Of a stretch of 22,487 nt of DNA, positions 17,507 to 22,487 are shown piece by piece (within the stretch, counting starts at the first letter, position 1; every line of letters begins with the position of its first letter). The notes beneath the pieces were generated by a model. The model saw only the letters and a list, made by a program, of their open reading frames with translations, did not search any database and was not told the origin of the DNA. The stretch comes from an uncultured Prevotella sp. Lineage in GTDB: Bacteria > Bacteroidota > Bacteroidia > Bacteroidales > Bacteroidaceae. Both the position numbers and the translations under genes were made by a program. The DNA lies in assembly GCA_900769275.1 (NCBI GenBank), contig CAAGGA010000051.1, forward strand, positions 1-22,487, written 5' to 3'.

Positions 17507-17550
17507 AAAAAAGGAGGCAGGTACACCTTTCGTTCTGATGCCTGCCTCCT
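17507..17550 (-). terminator. rho-independent terminator of the 133-residue protein gene
   Basis: The arms aggaggcagg (17512-17521) and cctgcctcct (17541-17550) form a perfect 10-bp G+C-rich stem with a 19-base loop. On the minus strand the stem is followed by six T residues (17507-17512). It begins 30 bases after the stop at 17581 and separates that gene from the cytochrome operon. Confidence 0.85.
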
Positions 17551-17580
17551 AATATGCCACGACTATGTCAAGCGGCATAT

Positions 17581-17982
17581 CTATCTGACGAACAATGCAC
17601 TTATCTTCTCGGCACAGTCGCCCTCGAAGATCCGTACATCTGTCACGGGGGTATACGAGAAATTGGAGAATCTGAACAACTGGAATGCTGCAAACCGATG
17701 GTCTTTGGATATGCAGGCCTCCAGATGCCAATGCCCGATTGGAGTATTGACAAGCACGCCACATTTGTCAGCAGCGGTACTAATATCCGTATCAGGCATT
17801 TGTAACAGCTGTTCCACTTTCTCGCCCACTGTGGGGTTATACTCCAGGATATAGGCCGTCAGCTTACTGTCCGAAGGTTGATAAACATAGTCTGTATGCA
17901 GACCGAGCATTGTCTTATGTATGGATATATTGGGGTTGGTCATCACATCGTTGACCATAGAGAGTTTATTAAGATTAGCCAT
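17581..17982 (-). CDS. conserved-looking 133-residue protein of unknown function
   Basis: I do not recognise this family. The protein is probably cytoplasmic, with no signal peptide or membrane segment. It has an N-terminal polar part (MANLNKLSMVNDVM), a middle part that reads as alternating strands and helices (KLTAYILEYNPTVGEKVEQLLQ) and a C-terminal part rich in aromatic residues (FAAFQLFRFSNFSYTPV). A single reading frame, a start followed by well-behaved codons and an intrinsic terminator straight after it make it a real gene. Its 5' leader contains a perfect 10-bp hairpin (18010-18044). A ligand-binding or effector-type fold is possible but not shown. Confidence 0.75.
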   Translation of the reverse strand: MANLNKLSMVNDVMTNPNISIHKTMLGLHTDYVYQPSDSKLTAYILEYNPTVGEKVEQLLQMPDTDISTAADKCGVLVNTPIGHWHLEACISKDHRFAAFQLFRFSNFSYTPVTDVRIFEGDCAEKISALFVR

Positions 17983-18009
17983 ATTTCTTTCTTATTATAA
18001 AATAGGTGT

Positions 18010-18044
18010 AACCGAAGTATCACCGGGTTTCTGCTACTTCGGTT
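18010..18044 (-). other. hairpin in the leader of the 133-residue protein gene
   Basis: aaccgaagta (18010-18019) and tacttcggtt (18035-18044) are perfectly complementary around a 15-base loop, 28 bases ahead of the ATG at 17982. No T-tract follows on either strand. It could be a 5' leader structure or the edge of the adjacent repeat-rich block. Confidence 0.55.
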
Positions 18045-18049
18045 GTAAA

Positions 18050-18162
18050 GTTATAAGGTGATAGGGTTATAAGGTGATAGGATTGTGCGGAGGTGCGGAG
18101 GTTTGTGAAAACTGCTCACATATTCCGTATGACCGTAAACCCGAATGACCGTAAACCCGTAG
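18050..18162. repeat. cluster of short direct repeats (element D)
   Basis: Three repeat pairs lie side by side in this spacer: an exact 16-bp tandem gttataaggtgatagg (18050-18065, 18066-18081), an 8-bp tandem gtgcggag (18085-18092, 18093-18100), and a 16-bp tandem gaccgtaaaccc plus four bases (18131-18146, 18147-18162). The 16-bp period and the ggtgcgg and gaccgtaaaccg-like words relate it to the arrays at 3238-3301 and 3323-3389. Confidence 0.75.
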
Positions 18163-18240
18163 AAACCGAATGACCGAACAAGAATGAGTTGAGTCATTAA
18201 CCCAACTAAAGTAGAAAACAACAAGAAAAAAATATGGATG

Positions 18241-18630
18241 CTAAATAATGATGTGCCGCAGCACATATATATAATCCAGACGTGAGGCGGCACAATATCC
18301 TGACGTTATTCGACGGAATGCGACGTGAGGATATACTGATATTAAAGGTTGATATGAATGTTTTGAAAAGCAGCGTCCTGTTACCTTACCTCCGGAGTGT
18401 CCGTACGTAGGACTGACCCTATGAGGGCGTGATGAAAACAATCGGTATGGAGTTGTCACATCCGAGATACAGGCATCTCCGCAACCATGATGCACCTTGC
18501 TCAAATCATAGAGCCTGTCATCCCGCTCGCTGTCATCATACCCATACTGATACCCATGCGCCTGTATTCCCGGTAACGCCGTTACCAGAAACAGAAAAGT
18601 GATAATATATCTTGCGACCTTCTCCACCAT
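18241..18630 (-). CDS. small secreted protein of unknown function, rich in His, Tyr and Cys
   Basis: This 129-residue frame begins with a convincing signal peptide: basic MVEKVARY, a hydrophobic core (about 9-18) and a likely cleavage after GIQA (residue 24). The mature part is rich in His, Tyr, Arg and Ser, has four Cys (in HHGCGDACIS, GRCFS and GYCAAS), and ends in YIYVLRHIII. I cannot name a family; the Cys/His pattern could bind metal or haem, but that is speculation. Support for a real gene comes from the signal peptide and from a -7 box (18648-18655) about 20 bases upstream. ATG 18630 is used because 18675 would extend upstream through that promoter. Confidence 0.6.
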   Translation of the reverse strand: MVEKVARYIITFLFLVTALPGIQAHGYQYGYDDSERDDRLYDLSKVHHGCGDACISDVTTPYRLFSSRPHRVSPTYGHSGGKVTGRCFSKHSYQPLISVYPHVAFRRITSGYCAASRLDYIYVLRHIII

Positions 18631-18647
18631 TGCATGAATATTGTTTA

Positions 18648-18655
18648 CAAAAGTA
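18648..18655 (-). promoter_or_regulatory. probable -7 box for the small secreted protein gene
   Basis: On the minus strand it reads TACTTTTG, identical to the -7 box of the WalJ-like gene. A TTTGTTG string further upstream (18677-18683) lies at a longer than ideal spacing of about 21-24 bases for the -33 element. Transcription would start near 18641, leaving a leader of about ten bases. Confidence 0.5.
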
Positions 18656-18732
18656 CAGATTATTTTTATAAACATACAACAAATTGCAGTTTTTTTAATA
18701 CTTTTTTTCGTAATTTACAAACTCCCTCAATA

Positions 18733-18927
18733 TAGGACAAAAATGACATCATTGATATTACCCTGCAATAACGCCGTTATTACAAGGTAAAAGCGTTGAT
18801 ATTGCCTTGCAAAAGCGGCGCTTTTGCAATGTAATATCAACGCTTTTTGTATTACATTGAATAACAGATAGTTATAAATACATTTCAAAACGATGAGTAA
18901 TAGGACAAAATTGACATTCAGGATATT
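18733..18927. repeat. direct repeat pair taggacaaaaWtgacat flanking the palindromes
   Basis: Two copies lie in the same orientation at 18733-18759 and 18901-18927. The first 17 bases agree at 16 positions and gatatt recurs at the same distance in both. The copies are 168 bp apart and bracket the tandem palindromic units, like the edges of an inserted or duplicated element. Paired regulator sites are an alternative. Confidence 0.6.
18752..18847. repeat. tandem palindromic units with compensatory changes
   Basis: Two 39-bp units (18752-18790 and 18796-18834) are 30/39 identical and each is a hairpin. Unit 1 pairs 18758-18772 with 18776-18790 (13 of 15 pairs). Unit 2 pairs 18789-18816 with 18820-18847 (26 of 28 pairs). 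Between units, one T-A pair has become A-T (18769/18779 against 18813/18823) and one A-T has become G-C (18771/18777 against 18815/18821), so the fold is kept while the sequence drifts. A competing 10-bp stem pairs 18827-18836 with 18850-18859. Confidence 0.75.
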
Positions 18928-18991
18928 TTCATTCATCACACCCCCTTGATTCCTGAAAGAAAAGAATTCCAACGAGGCATTTCCTTTCAAA

Positions 18992-19088
18992 CGGTTATGC
19001 GGTTATGCGGAACATAGCGCAACCGCCGTATAGCGAAGCAACCTCCGTAAAGCGAAGCAACCGCACAACCGTATAACCTTAAAACCTC
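18992..19088 (+). repeat. AACCGYAT-type intergenic element, copy C
   Basis: This 97-bp stretch carries two cggttatgcgg-type units at its left end, then aacatagcg, then the direct pair ccgtaWagcgaagcaacc (19026-19043 and 19044-19061, with small differences), then cgcacaaccgtataacc and ccttaaaacctc. It corresponds part by part to copy A read on the minus strand. It ends about 70 bases upstream of the leu promoter. Confidence 0.75.
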
Positions 19089-19155
19089 AGTAAGTTATAA
19101 AACACAGCAAAACAACTGCAAAATGTAACATTCTGACAAAAAATATAGAAAAATA

Positions 19156-19187
19156 TTTGTTGATTTCGTAAAAAAACAGTAATTTTG
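19156..19187 (+). promoter_or_regulatory. Bacteroidetes-type promoter of the leu operon
   Basis: TTTG (19156-19159) is followed after 20 bases by TAATTTTG (19180-19187), a full match to the TTTG-N19/20-TAnnTTTG consensus. Transcription should begin near 19192-19196, about 20 bases before the leader peptide ATG and about 255 bases before leuA. Confidence 0.8.
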
Positions 19188-19213
19188 CAGCGTTTTAATA
19201 ATAATGACACGGA

Positions 19214-19297
19214 ATGACACAGAATATTTCTCTATCAGCCCTTATTATTAGCATCCTGCTTCTACAAGAGACGGGAAGTGATAAGGTGTGCCGATAA
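19214..19297 (+). CDS. leuL: leu operon leader peptide
   Basis: A 27-codon frame begins MTQNISLSA, carries LIISILLL at residues 10-17 (codons CTT ATT ATT AGC ATC CTG CTT CTA) and ends with TAA at 19295. Five of these eight consecutive codons... more exactly four are Leu and three are Ile, the signature of a leader in which ribosome stalling senses charged branched-chain tRNAs. The frame ends 22 bases before the terminator stem and overlaps the antiterminator segment. A competing ATG at 19204 gives a 15-codon frame without a Leu run and is less likely. Confidence 0.85.
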   Translation: MTQNISLSALIISILLLQETGSDKVCR

Positions 19298-19365
19298 GTA
19301 ATATCCGAGATATTCAATGAGCCTTTTTCACTTTCCGCTATAGGGAAGAGAAAAAGGCTTTTCTT
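19233..19365 (+). promoter_or_regulatory. leu transcription attenuator (mutually exclusive stems)
   Basis: Segment 2, cgggaagtga (19272-19281), can pair along all ten bases (one G-U) with segment 3, tcactttccg (19328-19337), to form an antiterminator. Segment 3 is also the inner 5' arm of the terminator, so the two folds exclude each other. Segment 1, tatcagccc (19233-19241), can pair with gggaagtgata (19273-19283) through 5 and 3 base pairs with a small bulge, giving a pause stem. A ribosome stalled on the Leu/Ile codons covers segment 1, frees segment 2, and would allow read-through into leuA when leucine is scarce. Confidence 0.82.
19320..19365 (+). terminator. attenuator terminator upstream of leuA
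   Basis: agcctttttc (19320-19329) pairs with gaaaaaggct (19350-19359). After one mismatch, ctttcc (19331-19336) pairs with gggaag (19343-19348) with one G-U, closing a 6-base loop. The T-rich ttttcttattt follows. It stands 87 bases before leuA with no gene ending in front of it except the leader peptide, as expected for an attenuator. Confidence 0.88.
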
Positions 19366-19406
19366 ATTTCCGGATAATACCTGTCATACGGCAGGTAGTG
19401 AAAACA

Positions 19407-19439
19407 AATAAAAAAACAATAAAAAAACAATAAAAAAAC
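19407..19439 (+). promoter_or_regulatory. A-rich leader before leuA, three copies of an 11-bp unit
   Basis: Three exact copies of aataaaaaaac stand in tandem, ending 12 bases before the leuA ATG. There is no Shine-Dalgarno sequence. A-rich upstream sequence is a known translation-initiation preference in Bacteroidetes, so this run probably sets a high translation rate for leuA. Confidence 0.6.
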
Positions 19440-19451
19440 AAACATACAGAC

Positions 19452-20951
19452 ATGAGCGACAGATTATTTATTTTTGATACGACCCTGCGTGACGGAGAAC
19501 AGGTGCCGGGATGCCAGTTGAATACCGTGGAGAAGATTCAGGTGGCAAAGCAGCTTGAGGCATTGGGAGTCGATGTCATAGAGGCAGGCTTCCCCATTTC
19601 AAGTCCCGGTGACTTCAACTCTGTAGTGGAAATATCCAAAGCCGTCACATGGCCCACCATCTGCGCACTGACACGTGCCGTGGAAAAAGATATCGACGTG
19701 GCAGCAGAAGCCCTCCAATATGCCAAGCACAAGAGGATACACACGGGTATCGGCACTTCCCCCTCACATATAAAGTATAAGTTCAATTCCACTCCGGAGG
19801 AAATCATCGAGCGTGCCGTGGCAGCAGTGAAGTACGCCAAGAGGTACGTGGAAGACGTGGAATTCTATGCCGAGGATGCCGGTCGTACAGACAACGAATA
19901 CCTCGCCCGCGTAATAGATGCCGTGACACGTGCCGGTGCCACGGTATGCAACATCCCCGACACCACGGGATTCCGCATCCCTAACGAGTATCATGAGAAG
20001 ATAAAATATCTCTACGAACACGTGGATGCCTTTGCCGCAGGCAAGAGTATTCTCTCCACGCACTGTCATAACGACCTCGGAATGGCAACGGCGAACACCG
20101 TGGCAGGCGTCCTGGGAGGAGCACGACAGGTGGAGGTAACGATAAACGGTATCGGAGAACGTGCGGGAAACACGTCGCTGGAAGAAGTGGCAATGATATT
20201 CAAGACTCATCCCGACCTCGGTATCGAAACCAACATCAACACTACGAAAATATATCCGACAAGCAGAATGGTCAGTTCGCTGATGAATATGCCCGTACAA
20301 CCCAATAAGGCCATCGTAGGCAAGAACGCATTCGCACATTCTTCAGGAATACATCAGGACGGCGTGCTGAAAAATTCCTCCACCTACGAGATTATGGATC
20401 CGAAGGAAGTAGGCATTGACGAAGCATCCATCGTATTGACAGCACGCTCCGGTCGTGCCGCCCTGAAGCATCGCCTGCACATCAACGGAGTGGAAGTCGA
20501 AGGCGAGAAACTTGACAAGATATATCAGGAGTTCCTCGCGCTTGCCGATAAGAAAAAGGAGGTGACCGACGATGACATCCTCATACTTGCCGGTGCAGAG
20601 AGGTCAGAGATGAATAATGTCAAACTTGACTACCTTCAGGTGACGACCGGCAAAGGAACACGTTCTGTGGCAAGCATCGGGCTACAGGTCGCCAACGAGC
20701 ATTTCGAGGCTGCCGCATCAGGCAACGGTCCCGTCGATGCTGCAATCAAGGCTCTCAAATGTATCATCAGACGTGAAATGACACTCAAGGACTTCACCAT
20801 ACAGGCTATCTCCAAAGGCTCCGACGACCTCGCAAAAGTACATCAGAGCGTGGAATATGACGGTCACATCTACTATGGCTTCGGTGCCAATACCGACATC
20901 GTGACCGCATCGGTCGAGGCATATATCGATGCCATCAACAAGTTCAGGTAA
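19452..20951 (+). CDS. leuA: 2-isopropylmalate synthase
   Basis: This 499-residue cytoplasmic enzyme condenses acetyl-CoA with 2-oxoisovalerate, the committed step of leucine synthesis. The catalytic TIM barrel shows FDTTLRDGEQVPG (8-20, with Asp14 as a metal ligand), EAGFPISSPGD (44-54), STHCHNDLGMA (202-212, His204 and His206 as metal ligands) and NGIGERAGNTSLEE (232-245, with Asn240). The C-terminal LeuA dimer/regulatory domain (about 375-499) that binds leucine for feedback inhibition is present, so control acts both on the enzyme and through the upstream attenuator. leuC starts 34 bases downstream. The Val-Pro-Gly-Cys variant after GEQ appears to be usual in this phylum. Confidence 0.97.
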   Translation: MSDRLFIFDTTLRDGEQVPGCQLNTVEKIQVAKQLEALGVDVIEAGFPISSPGDFNSVVEISKAVTWPTICALTRAVEKDIDVAAEALQYAKHKRIHTGIGTSPSHIKYKFNSTPEEIIERAVAAVKYAKRYVEDVEFYAEDAGRTDNEYLARVIDAVTRAGATVCNIPDTTGFRIPNEYHEKIKYLYEHVDAFAAGKSILSTHCHNDLGMATANTVAGVLGGARQVEVTINGIGERAGNTSLEEVAMIFKTHPDLGIETNINTTKIYPTSRMVSSLMNMPVQPNKAIVGKNAFAHSSGIHQDGVLKNSSTYEIMDPKEVGIDEASIVLTARSGRAALKHRLHINGVEVEGEKLDKIYQEFLALADKKKEVTDDDILILAGAERSEMNNVKLDYLQVTTGKGTRSVASIGLQVANEHFEAAASGNGPVDAAIKALKCIIRREMTLKDFTIQAISKGSDDLAKVHQSVEYDGHIYYGFGANTDIVTASVEAYIDAINKFR

Positions 20952-20985
20952 AAAGACAAAGGACATTAGAAAAATCCGACACACA

Positions 20986-22416
20986 ATGAATAACAACTCG
21001 AACAACATCGCCCCGGAAAAGAAAAAGGGGGCAACATTATTTGACAAAATCTGGGACGCACACGTTGTCCAGAATGTAGAGGACGGTCCCACGCAACTGT
21101 ACATTGACCGTCTGTACGCACATGAGGTAACCAGCCCACAGGCTTTCGACACCCTGCGCGACAAAGGCATCAAGGTATTCCGTCCCGACCACGTAGTGGC
21201 AATGCCTGACCACAACACACCGTCAGACCAACAGGAAGTCATCAGCGACCCCATCGGCAAGAAACAGGTGGAGACCCTGAAAGCAAACTGCGAAGAGTTT
21301 GGCATCAAGCATTTTGCCATGGGCACAAAGGATAACGGCATCATACATGTAGTAGGTCCGGAGAAAGCACTCTCCCTCCCGGGAATGACCATCGTCTGCG
21401 GTGACTCACATACCTCAACACATGGAGCCGTGGGTGCTATTGCCATGGGAATAGGTACATCGGAAGTTGCCCAAGTACTGGCATCACAGTGCATACTTCA
21501 GTCAAAGCCCAAGACCATGCGCATCAACGTAGAAGGCGAACTGCCCAAGGGCACCACCGCCAAAGACGTAGCTCTGTATATCATGGCACAGATGACCACA
21601 TCCGGAGCCACCGGCTATGCCGTGGAGTATGCAGGAAGCACCATACGCAACATGTCAATGGAAGGAAGGCTCACCCTCTCCAATCTTTCCATCGAGATGG
21701 GTTCACGCGCAGGACTCATTGCTCCCGACGAAACAACATTCGAATACCTGAAAGGACGTGAATACGCTCCAAAGGGAGATGCATGGGACAAGTCCGTAGA
21801 GGAATGGAGAAAACTCTATTCCGACGAAGATGCAGTGTTCGACAAAGAGGTGACCTACCGTGCGGAAGACATCGTGCCGCGCATCACCTACGGCACCAAC
21901 CCCGGTGCCGGCATCGCCATCGACGAGTACATCCCGACACTTGAGCAGATAGACGAGACAGACAGGACGCAATTCCTTGATATGCTCGACTACATGCAGT
22001 TCCAGCCCGGACAGAAACTTGAGGGGACTCCGGTAGATTACTGCTTCCTCGGTGCCTGTACAAACGGACGTATAGAAGACTTCCGCGCTTTCGCCTCCAT
22101 CGTAAAGGGCAGGAAAAAAGCCGACAGTGTCACAGCATGGTTGGTGCCAGGCTCATGGGTCGTACGCCAGCAGATAATAGATGAAGGCATTGACAAGATA
22201 TTGGAAGAGGCAGGTTTCGAACTGCGTCTCCCATCATGCTCTGCGTGCCTTGCCATGAATCCTGACAAGATTCCTGCCGGAAAACTTTCCATCTCCACTT
22301 CCAACCGCAACTTCGTAGGACGTCAGGGACCGGGCGCACGCACAATCCTCGCCTCCCCACTCGTTGTCGCTGCAAGTGCCGTTACCGGTGTCATCACCGA
22401 CCCGAGAAAACTGTAA
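20986..22416 (+). CDS. leuC: 3-isopropylmalate dehydratase large subunit
   Basis: This 476-residue aconitase-family subunit isomerises 2-isopropylmalate to 3-isopropylmalate together with LeuD. The 4Fe-4S ligands are visible as Cys358 (in GACTNGRIEDF) and Cys418/Cys421 (in PSCSACLAMNP). Other family signatures are DHVVAMPDHNTPS, VCGDSHTSTHGAVGAIAMGIGTSEV, EMGSRAGLIAPDETTF and NRNFVGRQGPGA. ATG 20986 is chosen because the upstream in-frame ATG at 20929 lies inside leuA and adds a basic extension that the family lacks. The gene follows leuA in the same operon; leuD would be expected next but lies beyond the window. Confidence 0.97.
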   Translation: MNNNSNNIAPEKKKGATLFDKIWDAHVVQNVEDGPTQLYIDRLYAHEVTSPQAFDTLRDKGIKVFRPDHVVAMPDHNTPSDQQEVISDPIGKKQVETLKANCEEFGIKHFAMGTKDNGIIHVVGPEKALSLPGMTIVCGDSHTSTHGAVGAIAMGIGTSEVAQVLASQCILQSKPKTMRINVEGELPKGTTAKDVALYIMAQMTTSGATGYAVEYAGSTIRNMSMEGRLTLSNLSIEMGSRAGLIAPDETTFEYLKGREYAPKGDAWDKSVEEWRKLYSDEDAVFDKEVTYRAEDIVPRITYGTNPGAGIAIDEYIPTLEQIDETDRTQFLDMLDYMQFQPGQKLEGTPVDYCFLGACTNGRIEDFRAFASIVKGRKKADSVTAWLVPGSWVVRQQIIDEGIDKILEEAGFELRLPSCSACLAMNPDKIPAGKLSISTSNRNFVGRQGPGARTILASPLVVAASAVTGVITDPRKL

Positions 22417-22429
22417 GGCATATCCTTAT

Positions 22430-22472
22430 AGGTGGGTTCTATTAATTACTTCCCTCTGGTCAGTGAGTCCAA
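22430..22472 (+). repeat. 43-bp dispersed repeat, right copy
   Basis: This is the inverted counterpart of 177-219 (41/43 identical). It starts 13 bases after the leuC stop, between leuC and whatever follows, so it is probably transcribed with the leu operon. No hairpin with a T-tract is formed, so it does not look like the operon terminator. Confidence 0.85.
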
Positions 22473-22487
22473 GGGACAAGTTTCCCA

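Larger units (their letters stand above)
18676..19155. other. 480-bp non-coding spacer upstream of the leu promoter
   Basis: No credible gene is seen. An 87-codon minus-strand frame (18727-18990) runs through palindromic repeats and has no protein-like features. The stretch contains, in order, a 27-bp direct repeat, two tandem palindromic units, the second copy of the direct repeat, and an AACCGYAT-type element. These are listed separately. Confidence 0.7.

Noticed and set aside
18051..18293. 80-codon minus-strand frame across the repeat cluster and the end of the small secreted protein gene
   Set aside because: It starts inside another gene and runs through repeats; the better-supported frame has a signal peptide and a promoter.
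18727..18990. 87-codon minus-strand frame over the palindromic block
   Set aside because: It is encoded by palindromes and direct repeats, with a low-complexity hydrophobic composition and no promoter.
19204..19251. Alternative leader peptide of 15 codons
   Set aside because: It overlaps the leuL frame but has no Leu cluster and stops before the position where stalling would free the antiterminator.
20929..20985. Extended leuC start overlapping leuA
   Set aside because: The added residues are basic and unlike the family; ATG 20986 gives the normal N-terminus.
177..22472. The segment as a transposon or genomic island bounded by the 43-bp repeats
   Set aside because: The contents are housekeeping genes with uniform character and there is no transposase or integrase; a dispersed repeat is the simpler reading, though inversion remains testable.

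Overview
The window looks like a chromosomal segment of a member of the Bacteroidales, most likely Prevotella or a close relative. The reasons are protein-level resemblance throughout, promoters of the Bacteroidetes type (TTTG, about 19-20 bases, TAnnTTTG), A-rich leaders in place of Shine-Dalgarno sites, an AddAB pair with a 4Fe-4S nuclease subunit, and a FimB/Mfa2-like lipoprotein. No rRNA, tRNA, CRISPR array, transposase, integrase or phage gene was found. Most of the window is housekeeping; the unusual material is in the intergenic DNA.

Layout. 1-347: non-coding, with one copy of a 43-bp repeat and the terminator of the first gene. 348-4198 (minus): a long RelA/SpoT-family (p)ppGpp enzyme whose HD hydrolase motif is lost, a secreted DUF1573 protein and a WalJ/YycJ-type metallo-beta-lactamase-fold hydrolase, separated by repeat-filled spacers. 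4288-12378 (plus): a small lipoprotein, the AddA-like helicase-nuclease, the AddB-like nuclease and a family 2 glycosyltransferase, probably one operon. 12444-14095 (minus): a fimbrial-type lipoprotein and a 59-residue winged-helix protein. 14216-17355 (minus): a ResB-like protein, CcsA and a tri-haem cytochrome c peroxidase, i.e. a peroxide-respiration module carrying its own system II cytochrome c maturation genes. 17581-18630 (minus): two small proteins of unknown function. 18631-19451: a long non-coding stretch with several repeat families and the leu operon leader. 19452-22416 (plus): leuA and leuC, with a second copy of the 43-bp repeat, inverted, just after leuC.

The most informative regulatory feature is the leuA leader. 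It has a Bacteroidetes-type promoter, a 27-codon leader peptide with a Leu/Ile cluster, mutually exclusive antiterminator and terminator stems, and then leuA: a complete transcription attenuator readable from the sequence alone.

Four features stand out as little-explained. First, an intergenic element of about 100 bp built from AACCGYAT units, present in recognisable form at 2671-2772 (inverted) and 18992-19088, with partial relatives at 3323-3389 and 18050-18162. Second, a tandem pair of 39-bp palindromic units at 18752-18834 with two compensatory base-pair changes. Third, the 43-bp inverted repeats at the two ends of the window. Fourth, two hairpins with identical arms and different loops, placed before addB and before the glycosyltransferase. 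No wholly new multi-gene system is evident from the protein genes.
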